A stretch of DNA of 64,000 nucleotides from NCBI GenBank assembly GCA_903831085.1, contig CAIKWE010000032.1, forward strand, positions 1 to 64,000, given 5' to 3'. Every line of letters begins with the position of its first letter. The first letter of the stretch is position 1. Below the pieces are notes generated by a model. The model saw only the letters and a program-made list of their open reading frames with translations, was not told the origin of the DNA and did no database searches. The DNA comes from an uncultured Verrucomicrobiota bacterium (GTDB lineage: Bacteria; Verrucomicrobiota; Kiritimatiellia; Kiritimatiellales; Tichowtungiaceae). A program made the translations under genes and the position numbers. Of this stretch, positions 8,192 through 17,061 are shown piece by piece.

Positions 8192-8754
8192 TGCGCCGCT
8201 GGACGGTTGGCGCGCTCGTTGCATGGCTTGTCCTTTCTGTGATCGGCTGGATTTTTTACATGCCGCCGTCGGCGGTGCGGACGCTCAAGCCGGTTCCTTC
8301 CCATGCGCAGATTGTTTACCACAGCAATACGCCCGGCTGGTTCTTGTCCTTTTTTCCGAACCTTGGAAAAGAAGAAGGCCGGTTTTCCAAACGGTGGAAG
8401 AAAAGTTTCCAAACCTTGGAAAAAAGTCCGTTGACGGTGGCCTCGGTTTCGCTGGGCGGGCGCGACCGGCGCGACAGCTGGGTCGCGGTCAGCGCCCTCG
8501 GCCCGCAGGCCGTTCTTTTGCGCTGGCAGTTAAAGCTTTTTCCACCCGCAGGAATCAAACCGTCCCGCTCTTACGGTGCGTGGCCGGTCTGGGAATACAG
8601 CGATCCGGCGCTTCCGGTGTGGATGCGCATCCGTTTTTCGATTTCCGAAGGATTGCTGATTTGTTCGATTTCCGATGACAGTCATGATATCTATTACCTG
8701 CTTGACACGCTCGACGGGCGCCGCCCTTCGGCGGAACGAAAGGAAAGCCGATGA
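8188..8754 (+). CDS. Hypothetical membrane-anchored protein with repeat-encoded segment
   Basis: 188 residues, no family recognised. One N-terminal membrane helix (VGALVAWLVLSVIGWIFYM, 7-25), then a soluble part presumably in the periplasm. Residues about 53-80 (FFPNLGKEEG through SFQTLEKSP) are encoded by three successive copies of the window palindrome, so this segment looks inserted rather than ancestral. Downstream are beta-rich stretches (VTVASVSLGG, AVLLRWQLKLFP). It overlaps pyrD upstream and the next lipoprotein gene downstream by four bases, suggesting cotranscription with pyrKD without showing a shared function. Confidence 0.75.
   Translation: MMRRWTVGALVAWLVLSVIGWIFYMPPSAVRTLKPVPSHAQIVYHSNTPGWFLSFFPNLGKEEGRFSKRWKKSFQTLEKSPLTVASVSLGGRDRRDSWVAVSALGPQAVLLRWQLKLFPPAGIKPSRSYGAWPVWEYSDPALPVWMRIRFSISEGLLICSISDDSHDIYYLLDTLDGRRPSAERKESR
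8354..8421. repeat. Cluster of three palindrome copies
   Basis: Copies at 8354-8368 (one change), 8385-8399 (one change) and 8407-8421 (exact, spacer ACC) lie within 68 bases of one coding region, the densest cluster in the window. Confidence 0.85.
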
Positions 8755-9698
8755 AAACAACCGCGCTGATTTTATTCACATCCGCAGTTCTGCTGACGAC
8801 TGCTTGCAAGACGACGGAGACCAAACCGGTTACGTGGAAGGAGCAGTCGGTCTATATGGCGAAAGCGTGCGACCCGCAGATTTACGGTTTCGGCATTTAC
8901 CAGACGCCCGGCGGAATTGAATACCGCGGCGGCACCCGGCTGCATCCCAATCAGGCGGTTGAGCTTCCAATGAAAGCCGAAAACCCGCTTCGTCCGGCAG
9001 TGATGTTGCGCGGGAAGTTCGGGCTCGAATCGCCGCTGCTTTTCGATTTCGCCTCTTCTTCCAGCTGGCTGGAATTTGATACGGCGCAGTCGATTGGGGC
9101 CGTGCCGGTTGGCGAGCGCGGCGCAGAGCTGGTTAAACAGCCGGGAGAGGAAATACCCGGCTGTCTTTCGCTGGTGCCTTCGATGCGCTTCGACCAGCTT
9201 TATGTTGAACGTCCGCTGGTTTATGTGCGCATGGCGAACGGGCCGCTTGGAACGGTGGCGCGCGGCATTGAAAAGCCGGAGCTCAAAGGCGTACTGGGAT
9301 GGGATATGCTCAAAAAGTTCGGGCGGATTCAGCTGGATTACCCCGGGAAGCGGATGGTTCTTTCGACCACGGAAGCGGGTTATGTGCCGAACCCAGCCCT
9401 CCTCATTGCAAAGATTCCGCTCGTGAAATATGCCGGAGCCTGCGTGGTGCGCGGCTCCGTTGACGGCAAGGCGGGGCTCATCCTGATTGACCCGGCGGGC
9501 GACTTTGAAGTGGCGACAGACGGCGCGGCGGCGGTCTCTTCCGTTCAGCTGGATGCTGGTTTGATTTTTTCCGCACCCGCGGTTTCGAGTTCGCCCGGCG
9601 GCACACGGATCGGCGCGCGCCTGTTGCAGAATTATACCGTGACGGTCTGTCCTCAGGCGGGAACGGTTTATTTTGAAAAACCGGACAAAAACAAATAG
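8751..9698 (+). CDS. Lipoprotein with degenerate retropepsin-like fold
   Basis: 315 residues. Lipoprotein signal ending LLTTAC (Cys19). Two parts resemble aspartyl-protease-like repeats: LLFDFASSSSWLEF (near 95-110) stands where a catalytic DTG should be, and GVLGWDMLKKFGRIQLDYPG (182-201) matches the family's GxLGxDxLxxF...DY region. The catalytic DTG is absent, so it is probably a non-catalytic member (inference). The start overlaps the preceding gene by four bases. The fold call is by pattern only. Confidence 0.6.
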   Translation: MKTTALILFTSAVLLTTACKTTETKPVTWKEQSVYMAKACDPQIYGFGIYQTPGGIEYRGGTRLHPNQAVELPMKAENPLRPAVMLRGKFGLESPLLFDFASSSSWLEFDTAQSIGAVPVGERGAELVKQPGEEIPGCLSLVPSMRFDQLYVERPLVYVRMANGPLGTVARGIEKPELKGVLGWDMLKKFGRIQLDYPGKRMVLSTTEAGYVPNPALLIAKIPLVKYAGACVVRGSVDGKAGLILIDPAGDFEVATDGAAAVSSVQLDAGLIFSAPAVSSSPGGTRIGARLLQNYTVTVCPQAGTVYFEKPDKNK

Positions 9699-9704
9699 CC
9701 GGGG

Positions 9705-10088
9705 TTATTTGTTTTCTGCGGATTCGCCGAGCAGTTCCTGAACGGCTTGGAGCAAGGCGGACAGCTCGACCGGTTTTATAAACACGCGTTGAGCGCCGAA
9801 TTTTTTTGCCTGCGGGAGGAAGTTGGCCGGTTGTGTTTTCATGCCGCCGGAAATGGCGATGACCGGGACATCCAGATGCTGTTTTCTGATGTTCATCAGC
9901 AGTTCCAGTCCGTCCATTTCAGGCATCATAATGTCCGTGATGATGAGATCCGGTTTTTGCTGTTTCATCAGACGCAATCCTTCCCGGCCGTCCGAAGCGA
10001 GCGCGACGGAGTATCCTGCGCTCTCCAGAAGCTGTCCGAAAAGAGACCGTACGGGGGTCTCATCATCTATCACTAGAATGTGTGCCAT
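9705..10088 (-). CDS. Single-domain response regulator (CheY-like)
   Basis: 127 residues, a receiver domain only. Acidic pair Asp8/Asp9, phosphoacceptor Asp in IITDIMMPEMDG (about 52), and Lys of FIKPVE (about 106). AAAGGAGC precedes the ATG. It lies 13 bases after the stop of the hybrid kinase on the same strand, so it is likely a shuttle or output for that kinase. There is no DNA-binding domain, so output must be by protein contact. Confidence 0.95.
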   Translation of the reverse strand: MAHILVIDDETPVRSLFGQLLESAGYSVALASDGREGLRLMKQQKPDLIITDIMMPEMDGLELLMNIRKQHLDVPVIAISGGMKTQPANFLPQAKKFGAQRVFIKPVELSALLQAVQELLGESAENK

Positions 10089-10101
10089 AAACGCAGCTCC
10101 T

Positions 10102-13100
10102 TTATAGGATTACTTCTGACAACGCACTATACACAGCGGTCAGCAGGCCGTCGACAGAATCTGGTTTTTTCAGGAAGTGATATCCCTTGGATCCAAGAAG
10201 AACCCACCGTTCATGCTGATCCTGATAGCCGCTGTACAGCAATACCGGCAGGCCGGGCTTTTTCTCCCGGAGTGCGTCCGCCAGTTCGATGCCGTCCTTC
10301 CCGGGCATGACGATATCGCTGAAGAGCAGATTGAAGTCACCTTTTTGCTGTTCGAACAGTTCAAGAGCTTCTTTCGCGCTCGCGGCGGCGACGGGCTCAT
10401 AGCCTGCTGATTCCAGAATCTGAATGAGCATATTGCGCATTCCCGCATCATCTTCAACCAGCAGAATCCGTTTGTTGCGTGTCCGGTCTGTTGGGTTGCT
10501 TGTCGCGGAAGTTCCGCAGATCGGCAGGTATATCTTCAGGTTGGCACCCCGTCCTTCTTCGCTGTGCACATCAATCCAGCCCTTATTCTGTTTGACGATG
10601 CCGTACACCACCGCCAGTCCGAGGCCGGTTCCCTGGCCGACCGGCTTGGTCGTGAAAAACGGTTCGAACAGGTGGTCTTTTGTCTCGCGGCTCATGCCGC
10701 ACCCGGTATCGGTAAACGACAGGCAGACGAAAGCACCCGGTTCCGCTTCAGGTTTCCCGGCGATGTCCTGCGGCGCGAAGGTGATATTTTCTGTTGTGAC
10801 CGTCAGGTGGCCTCCAGCCGGCATGGCGTCGCGGGCGTTGATGGCCAGATTCATGATGATCTGTGTGAGCTGGCCGTGATCGGCATATATTTCATGCAGG
10901 GCGGGATTCGGCTCAAAGATTAATTTAATCTGATCTCCCAGCAGCAGCTGCAGCAGCACCTCGGTGTCCCGGATTGCCGCGTTGAGATTCGTCCGTTTCC
11001 TGTCCACAGGCTGTTTACGGCTGAAGGCCAGCAGTTGCCGGGTCATTTCCTCCGCGCGCTGGGCGGCTTTCTGAACCTCAAGGGCATTCTGGTGTTCCAG
11101 ACTGTCTTTTTTCAGCTGTTTGAGAAGGAGTTCGCTGAACCCGAGGATGGCCTGAAGGATGTTGTTAAAATCATGCGCGATGCCGCCGGAGAGCTGACCG
11201 ATCGCTTCCATCTTCTGGCTCTGCCGGAATTTTTCCTCCTGGATCAGTTCTTCGGTGATATCCCGCTTCACGGCGACATACCCGGTGATGGCTCCGGACG
11301 GATCCCGAACCGGAGAAATTGAGGCCTCCTCCGTGTAGAGATCGCCGTTCTTCCGTTTGTTGATGAAACGACCTTCCCAGGTTTTTCCGGAGGTGACGGT
11401 TTTCCAAAGATTGGAATAAAAGGGCTTATCGTGGTGTCCGCTCTTAAGAAACTTCGGATTTTTTCCCAGCGCTTCTTCGCGCGAATAGCCGGTGATGACT
11501 TCAAAGGCCGGGTTGACATATTGAAGGATTCCATCGGACCCGGCGATCATGACAGCCTCCGGAGACTGCTCAATCGCGGTGGAAAGGCGCAACATCTCGG
11601 CTTGGTTCTTTTTCTCCTCGGCAATGAAGCGGGCCTGCTGAATATTCTGGTAGGCGGAGGTCGAGAGCTGATTGGCCAAAGTGAAGAGCGCCCGAGCGAT
11701 CTGTTCAAAGTGTTTACGCGGCATGGCGGGCACTTTTCGGAAAGCCTCGATGAAGGCTTCCTCATCCGCACCGATTTCGTGAGCATAGGCCCGCATTTTC
11801 TCTTCGGTCTGTGTTTTATCGCGCACTTGACCGATCAGCCAGTTGGCGATGTGCCGGTCGCCGACCGTGATGCTGACGCCTGCATCCCACAGTCCGCCGC
11901 TCAGGCAGGTCTCAACAATCGGCCCTTCCGGATGGTGGCGCCCGAGTGTCGCGTCGGATTTAAAACAGTTGGAGCATCCTTTTTCCGTTTTGCGGATGAT
12001 GTCTCTGCAAAGGTGGGTGAAGTTGCTTGGCCGGGTGATTGGAGTCCCGTCGGGCCAGGTGACGATGGAGGCCACGCCGGTCGCGGCGGCGAACTCATCC
12101 TGGACGCGCTGAATTTCTTCGAGATCGAATAAATCGCTGAACGTGATACCGCCGGGCTCATTCAGCGGACGGGTGAGGGCGATAATCCGTTTTTCGATCG
12201 CCTCCTGCATCCGTTTGCGCTCGGTGATGTCCATGGTGTAACCCGCCAGTAAGGTTCTGTCGCCCTGAACAATCGGGAACTTGATCGTTTCATAGTTGCG
12301 GCCATTCAACTCCTCATTTATTTTCAGCACTTCACCCTTGCTCCCCACCGCCCAGTCGTCAGCCATGATCTTCAGGGCCAGTTCCGGTGGAAACAATTCG
12401 GTCATGGTCTTACCCACCATCTCTGAATCCGGGATGCCGGTCATCTGTTGAAAATTATCGCTGGCTTGCAGTACGCGGCTTTCGGTGGGCGTTACCTCCT
12501 TGATGTAGGTGTGAACGGGCGAGTGCCGCATGAACAGCCTGAACAGCTCTTGGGCATCCCTCAACTCCACTTCTTTCCTCTTGCGTTCGGTGATATCTTC
12601 GTAGGTTCCGATCACTCCGATGATTTCGCCATGGACATTTTTCAGCGGGACTTTGTTGGTCTTCAGCCAATGGAGGGATCCATCCGGCTGGGTCTGAGGC
12701 TCTTCAAAATCAAGTTTCGATGTGCCGGACTCAATCACGGCAAGGTCGTCATTGCGGAACGCTTCGCATTGTTCTTTCGTCGCGATCAGATCAAAATCGG
12801 TTTTCCCGATCACTTCTTCCGGGCTGGCAAGACCGACGTCATGAGCAAGCGGCAGGTTGCATCCGAGGAAGGTCGCGTTGCGGTCTTTCCAGAAAACACG
12901 GGTCGGGATGCTGTCGATAACGGTGCGCAGGAACTGCCGCGACTCTTCAAGCTTTTGCTGGGCCATTACGCGGTCGGTGATGTCCCATGAAATTCCGAAT
13001 GTTCCCGCGATGTTCCCGTTTTCATCATAGCGGGGAGCTTTAGTAGTCATGTGCCAGACATCGCCCGACTGCTCTTCGATCTGAATCGGCGACCGGGTAT

Positions 13101-16035
13101 TCATCACCCGCTGTTCGTCTTCGAATTTTTTCCGGGCCTGATTTTCCGGGAATAAGTCGAAATCAGTTTTCCCGATCAGGTCTTCTTTTTTCATTCCGGT
13201 GGTGTCCGCTGCGAACTGATTCACGTAAACGAACCGGCCATTGGTGTCTTTGAAATAAACGTTAGCCGGCAGGGCTTCCATGAAGGAAAGAAAGAGGCTC
13301 CGTTCAAACCGGAGGTGCTTTTCCGCTTCCTTGCGGGACGTGATGTCATGAGCGAAGGTGAAGATATGTTCCTTATCTCCGTATTTTACATAACTTATGT
13401 GAAGTTCGACCGGAAAGACCCGTCCATCTTTGGTCTTATGGTGAGATTCCAATCGCAACGATTTCTTTTTCTTTATCTGCGGCCAGTGCGACAGCCAGCG
13501 TTCTCGCGGCATATCCGGATCAATGTCGGGAACAGACAGCCGGAGCAGCTCCTCTTGGTCATAACCCAGATTGCGGCAGGCCGCCTCGTTGGCATAAACA
13601 AGCCGTCCGGTTGAATCAGCCCAGAAGGCGGAATCACCGGAGTGGTCGAGCGCGAATTGAGTCAGCTCCAGCCGCTCCTTGGCGAGCACCGCGTCTTCCA
13701 TCAGATTCAACGCGGCCTGACGGGACTCTTTCAGGGACTGGTTGGCGACCTCAAACTCGACGGTGCGTTTCTTCACCTGCTGTCTCAGGGTGAAAATGAT
13801 CAGGCCGATGACGACCGTCAGCAGAGTGACCGCCGCAAACACGGCCAGAAGAATCTTTATGATCGTCTGTCGGTTAAACCCGGTCTCCAGCACGCCCAGC
13901 CAATGGTTGTAAAGCTTCCGATATTCGCCGCTTCCTTTGACCTGCTCGAGACCGTCGTTGAGCAGATCGAGCAGTGCTGTGTCTCCCTTCCGAACCACAT
14001 AGCAGTAATCACTTTTCTGAAGGCGCGGGTCGACGGCGTACAGATTTCCCCATCCGTTCTTATGAATCCAGTAACGTCCCGGCAGGAGACGGCACAGCGC
14101 GAAATCAGCCTGTCTTTTTTCCAGCAGATCCAGCGCCCCCTCCAGCGTTTCGGCGGGCGTCGGCACTCCGCCAAGCTGTTTTGCAGATGCCGCCAACGCG
14201 CCACCGACCTGAGCGGAGATCCGGCGGCCTTTCAGATCCGCCGGGGTTTTATAGGGCGGCGAGTCGCGCCGGGCAAAAACGGCCCGGTACGAAATCGAGT
14301 GCGGAACTGAAAAGTCAACCCAGGCCTCTTTTTCCGGATTCGGGTAATGCATGCAGGAGATGTCGGCGTCGCCACTCTGCATTTCCCCCAGAACTTCGCC
14401 CCACGGGACGAGTTTGAAGGAAATGGTCAGCCCGACCTTTCTGGCGACCGCACGGAGCAACTCAACATTAAAGCCGGTCGGCCGGCCGTTTTCATCGAGA
14501 AACGAATAGGGCGGGGAGGCAAAATCGTCGCTGAAAACAAGGACTCTCTTACGGATGACGTCCTCTTTGTTCAGGGAGGAGGCTCCTTTATGCTCCAGCA
14601 CACCCAGCCATTTGTCATAAATCTTCCGGTATTCGCCGCTTTCTCTGAGCTGCATCAGGCCGTCGTTGAGCTGATCAAGCAGCGCCGTGTCGTCCTTCTG
14701 AACCACATAGCAGTATTCAGTCTTCTGTAAGTGGGGATCGACGGCGTGCAGTTTTGTCCATCCGTTTTTATAAACCCAGTAAAGTCCCGGCGAAAGATAG
14801 CCCAATGCGAAATCAACCTGTCCTTTTTCTAGCAGAGCCAGTGCATCTTCCAGCGTTTCAGTGGTCGTCAGCGACTCTCCAAGCCCCTGCTGCAACGCAT
14901 ACTCATACGATGAGTCGCCTTTCTGAACAGCGATCCGGCGGCCTTTCAGATCTGCCGGAGTCTTGTAAGGCGGCGAACCGTTCCGGGCGAAGACCGCCCG
15001 GTATGAAACCGAGTGCGGAGTTGAAAAATCAACCCAGGATTCTCTTTCCGGATTCGGGTAGAACATGCAGGTGATGTCAATCGCGCCAGCCTGCATTCTG
15101 TCTCTAACTTCATTCCACGGGGCGAGGTTGAAGGAAACAGTCATCCCGGTCTGCCGGGCGACAGCACGGAGCAGCTCGACGTTAAAGCCGGTCGGTCGGC
15201 CCTTTTCGTCGAGGAACGAATAGGGAGGGAAGGCGTAGTCGTCGCTGAAAACAAGTGTACGATTCCGAACGACATCCTCGGCAGGATAGAGCCATTTGTG
15301 CTCAAGCTGGCGGAGCGTTCCTTTGGTTATGACGATGGAGAGCCCTTCGTTCAGCGCGGCCAGCAGTCTCGCATTGCCTTTTTTCACCGCAAAGCAGAAA
15401 TCCTGTTTAAACTTCTCAGTCGATTTGCCCGTCACCTGAATGTTGGAAAGACCCATTTGTTTGAGCAGGGAGACACCCATCAGCTTCTGGGCAATCACAG
15501 CATCGGCGCGGCCGTCCGACAACATTTGAAAGGCCTCGGAAAAGGTTTGGGTGGGAATGATGACTTCAGACAGCCGGGCGCTCCGCACATATTCCTCGGC
15601 GTTATCGCCCTTCATGACGGCAATCCGCTGCCCCTGCAAGTCCCCCAGACCCTTGATTTTGGTGTTGTCGTTCCGCACAAAAATCGCGCCGTGCATCGTC
15701 AGATAGGGAACGGTGAAGTCGAACAGCGCCTTCCGTTCCGGTGTGCGGCCGACCAGCGGCAGCACATCCAGTTGGCCTTCCGCCAGCCCGGTTTTGATTT
15801 CCGACCAGAGTCCGGTTTGAAACGAGACCTCCATACCCATTTCAGCCAGAGCCGCCCGCAGGAGTTCCACCGAAAACCCGTCAGCTTTTCCGTCGGAACT
15901 GACGACCGAAAGCGGCGGATAGTCCGGTTCCGCGGCGGAACGGACAGGAGCGGCAAAACTTTGCGTCATCAAGACGCAAAGAAGCCATCCGGCCGCCGCA
16001 ATCTGTTTATTTTTAAGCCGCATGGGGTTTGTCAT
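10102..16035 (-). CDS. Giant hybrid histidine kinase: 3 solute-binding + PAS + PocR + HK + REC
   Basis: 1977 residues from ATG 16035 (ATG 16023 and TTG 16041 are alternatives). Order: signal peptide (about 10-30); three family-3 solute-binding domains (about 40-255, 265-490, 505-735); one membrane helix (about 740-765); four PAS domains (about 800-1300); a PocR-type domain with clustered cysteines (KGCSNC, about 1320-1470); a fifth PAS; HisKA with His near 1621 in GGIAHDFNN; HATPase (NLAINARDAM, DTGCGM, GTGLGL); and a C-terminal receiver with Asp near 1907. It should sense small polar ligands such as amino acids in the periplasm. It overlaps the upstream PAS gene and precedes a CheY-like gene. 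Domains SBP2 and SBP3 are close paralogues. Confidence 0.93.
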   Translation of the reverse strand: MTNPMRLKNKQIAAAGWLLCVLMTQSFAAPVRSAAEPDYPPLSVVSSDGKADGFSVELLRAALAEMGMEVSFQTGLWSEIKTGLAEGQLDVLPLVGRTPERKALFDFTVPYLTMHGAIFVRNDNTKIKGLGDLQGQRIAVMKGDNAEEYVRSARLSEVIIPTQTFSEAFQMLSDGRADAVIAQKLMGVSLLKQMGLSNIQVTGKSTEKFKQDFCFAVKKGNARLLAALNEGLSIVITKGTLRQLEHKWLYPAEDVVRNRTLVFSDDYAFPPYSFLDEKGRPTGFNVELLRAVARQTGMTVSFNLAPWNEVRDRMQAGAIDITCMFYPNPERESWVDFSTPHSVSYRAVFARNGSPPYKTPADLKGRRIAVQKGDSSYEYALQQGLGESLTTTETLEDALALLEKGQVDFALGYLSPGLYWVYKNGWTKLHAVDPHLQKTEYCYVVQKDDTALLDQLNDGLMQLRESGEYRKIYDKWLGVLEHKGASSLNKEDVIRKRVLVFSDDFASPPYSFLDENGRPTGFNVELLRAVARKVGLTISFKLVPWGEVLGEMQSGDADISCMHYPNPEKEAWVDFSVPHSISYRAVFARRDSPPYKTPADLKGRRISAQVGGALAASAKQLGGVPTPAETLEGALDLLEKRQADFALCRLLPGRYWIHKNGWGNLYAVDPRLQKSDYCYVVRKGDTALLDLLNDGLEQVKGSGEYRKLYNHWLGVLETGFNRQTIIKILLAVFAAVTLLTVVIGLIIFTLRQQVKKRTVEFEVANQSLKESRQAALNLMEDAVLAKERLELTQFALDHSGDSAFWADSTGRLVYANEAACRNLGYDQEELLRLSVPDIDPDMPRERWLSHWPQIKKKKSLRLESHHKTKDGRVFPVELHISYVKYGDKEHIFTFAHDITSRKEAEKHLRFERSLFLSFMEALPANVYFKDTNGRFVYVNQFAADTTGMKKEDLIGKTDFDLFPENQARKKFEDEQRVMNTRSPIQIEEQSGDVWHMTTKAPRYDENGNIAGTFGISWDITDRVMAQQKLEESRQFLRTVIDSIPTRVFWKDRNATFLGCNLPLAHDVGLASPEEVIGKTDFDLIATKEQCEAFRNDDLAVIESGTSKLDFEEPQTQPDGSLHWLKTNKVPLKNVHGEIIGVIGTYEDITERKRKEVELRDAQELFRLFMRHSPVHTYIKEVTPTESRVLQASDNFQQMTGIPDSEMVGKTMTELFPPELALKIMADDWAVGSKGEVLKINEELNGRNYETIKFPIVQGDRTLLAGYTMDITERKRMQEAIEKRIIALTRPLNEPGGITFSDLFDLEEIQRVQDEFAAATGVASIVTWPDGTPITRPSNFTHLCRDIIRKTEKGCSNCFKSDATLGRHHPEGPIVETCLSGGLWDAGVSITVGDRHIANWLIGQVRDKTQTEEKMRAYAHEIGADEEAFIEAFRKVPAMPRKHFEQIARALFTLANQLSTSAYQNIQQARFIAEEKKNQAEMLRLSTAIEQSPEAVMIAGSDGILQYVNPAFEVITGYSREEALGKNPKFLKSGHHDKPFYSNLWKTVTSGKTWEGRFINKRKNGDLYTEEASISPVRDPSGAITGYVAVKRDITEELIQEEKFRQSQKMEAIGQLSGGIAHDFNNILQAILGFSELLLKQLKKDSLEHQNALEVQKAAQRAEEMTRQLLAFSRKQPVDRKRTNLNAAIRDTEVLLQLLLGDQIKLIFEPNPALHEIYADHGQLTQIIMNLAINARDAMPAGGHLTVTTENITFAPQDIAGKPEAEPGAFVCLSFTDTGCGMSRETKDHLFEPFFTTKPVGQGTGLGLAVVYGIVKQNKGWIDVHSEEGRGANLKIYLPICGTSATSNPTDRTRNKRILLVEDDAGMRNMLIQILESAGYEPVAAASAKEALELFEQQKGDFNLLFSDIVMPGKDGIELADALREKKPGLPVLLYSGYQDQHERWVLLGSKGYHFLKKPDSVDGLLTAVYSALSEVIL
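11402..11416. repeat. TTCCAA-N3-TTGGAA palindrome
   Basis: Exact copy, spacer AGA, inside the fifth PAS domain of the hybrid kinase, read in the third frame as Ser-Asn-Leu-Trp. Confidence 0.85.
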
Positions 16036-16888
16036 TTCCAAACAGTTTTTTCAGGAACGCTTTGAAGCCGGAGCCGGGACTGGAAGTGTCCTGCGTCACA
16101 TCGGCAACAACATAGGGAACGGCCTGTCCCAGCTGGCGGTGCAGATTGTTGATTTCGGTTTTAAGTTCGATCATTCGCAGTTCGCGGTCGATTGCCGCGC
16201 GGTTAAACCGTTCAAGCTCTTCGTTACGGGTTCGCAGGGTTTCCTCGAGCTGTTTGCCCGCAGTGATGTCATAATTGATGCCGGTCATCCGCACGGGTTT
16301 TCCGGCTTTATCGCGGATCACCCTGCCGAAGGCCCGGATGTGCCGCACTTCACCATCAGGGCGCACGATGCGGAACTCTGTATCAAAATCTTTTTCACCG
16401 CGTTCCGCCTGTTTAACGTCTTGTTCCGCGCGGTTCCGGTCGTCGGGGTGGATGCATTGTTTCCAGGCTTCGTACGCGCCGCCGAATTCTTTAGACCGAA
16501 TGCCGTAAAGCTGAATCATCCGGTCATCCCAGACCAACCGGTTATTCACAATATCGCGGTCCCATACGCCGATGTTGGCGGCGGATGTGGCGATTTCATA
16601 ATGTTCTTTGCTTTCAAGCGCATGCTGCTGGGTCAGCCGGATTCTTGAAAGGAAGTGGTTCAGGGTAAGAAAAAGCAGCGCCCCCGTGGAATAAACAAGA
16701 AGCAGGCCTCTGGAGGTTGAGAGAATGCACCAGTGCTCTCCTGTTTTCGCCAGTTGCTTGATCACCAAGTCTGCAAAGTAAATCCAGAATTCCCCAATCA
16801 GCAGGTAGAATAAAGTGATGCCGGACACAAACGGCATTCCTAGAAACCGGGGGGAATGCTTTGGACTGGGGTTTTCACGCAGGCTCAT
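16013..16888 (-). CDS. Membrane PAS-domain sensor without kinase domain
   Basis: 291 residues from ATG 16888, preceded by GGGAGAG; the frame is open further upstream to 16978 but without support. Two membrane helices (about 22-42 and 57-78), then a PAS_3-type fold (about 95-215, with WDRDIV, GEVRHIRAFGRVIRD and a PAC motif), then a coiled-coil-like tail containing RELRMIELKTEINNLHRQLG. There is no HisKA or ATPase domain, so it cannot signal alone. Its end overlaps the start of the hybrid kinase, which suggests the two act together. Confidence 0.85.
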   Translation of the reverse strand: MSLRENPSPKHSPRFLGMPFVSGITLFYLLIGEFWIYFADLVIKQLAKTGEHWCILSTSRGLLLVYSTGALLFLTLNHFLSRIRLTQQHALESKEHYEIATSAANIGVWDRDIVNNRLVWDDRMIQLYGIRSKEFGGAYEAWKQCIHPDDRNRAEQDVKQAERGEKDFDTEFRIVRPDGEVRHIRAFGRVIRDKAGKPVRMTGINYDITAGKQLEETLRTRNEELERFNRAAIDRELRMIELKTEINNLHRQLGQAVPYVVADVTQDTSSPGSGFKAFLKKLFGNDKPHAA

Positions 16889-17061
16889 GGTTTCTCTCCC
16901 GTTGCCGGTATAAGCCGGCATAAACTGCGGCGAGGATAGCTGACCCGCCGGTCGATAATCAAGAACACTCCTTCGCATGCTTCATCGAGGGAAAGGCTTG
17001 GCGAAGCCCGCCTCCGCACGTTATCTTCCTTTCCACATTCGTCAAATCAGGGGAAGCGGTA

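Noticed and set aside
8751-9698. Active aspartyl protease
   Set aside because: The catalytic DTG is replaced by DFA, so only a degenerate fold is claimed.
16995-17008. Hairpin upstream of galE as a terminator
   Set aside because: Five-base stem without a T run in either direction; noted only under galE.
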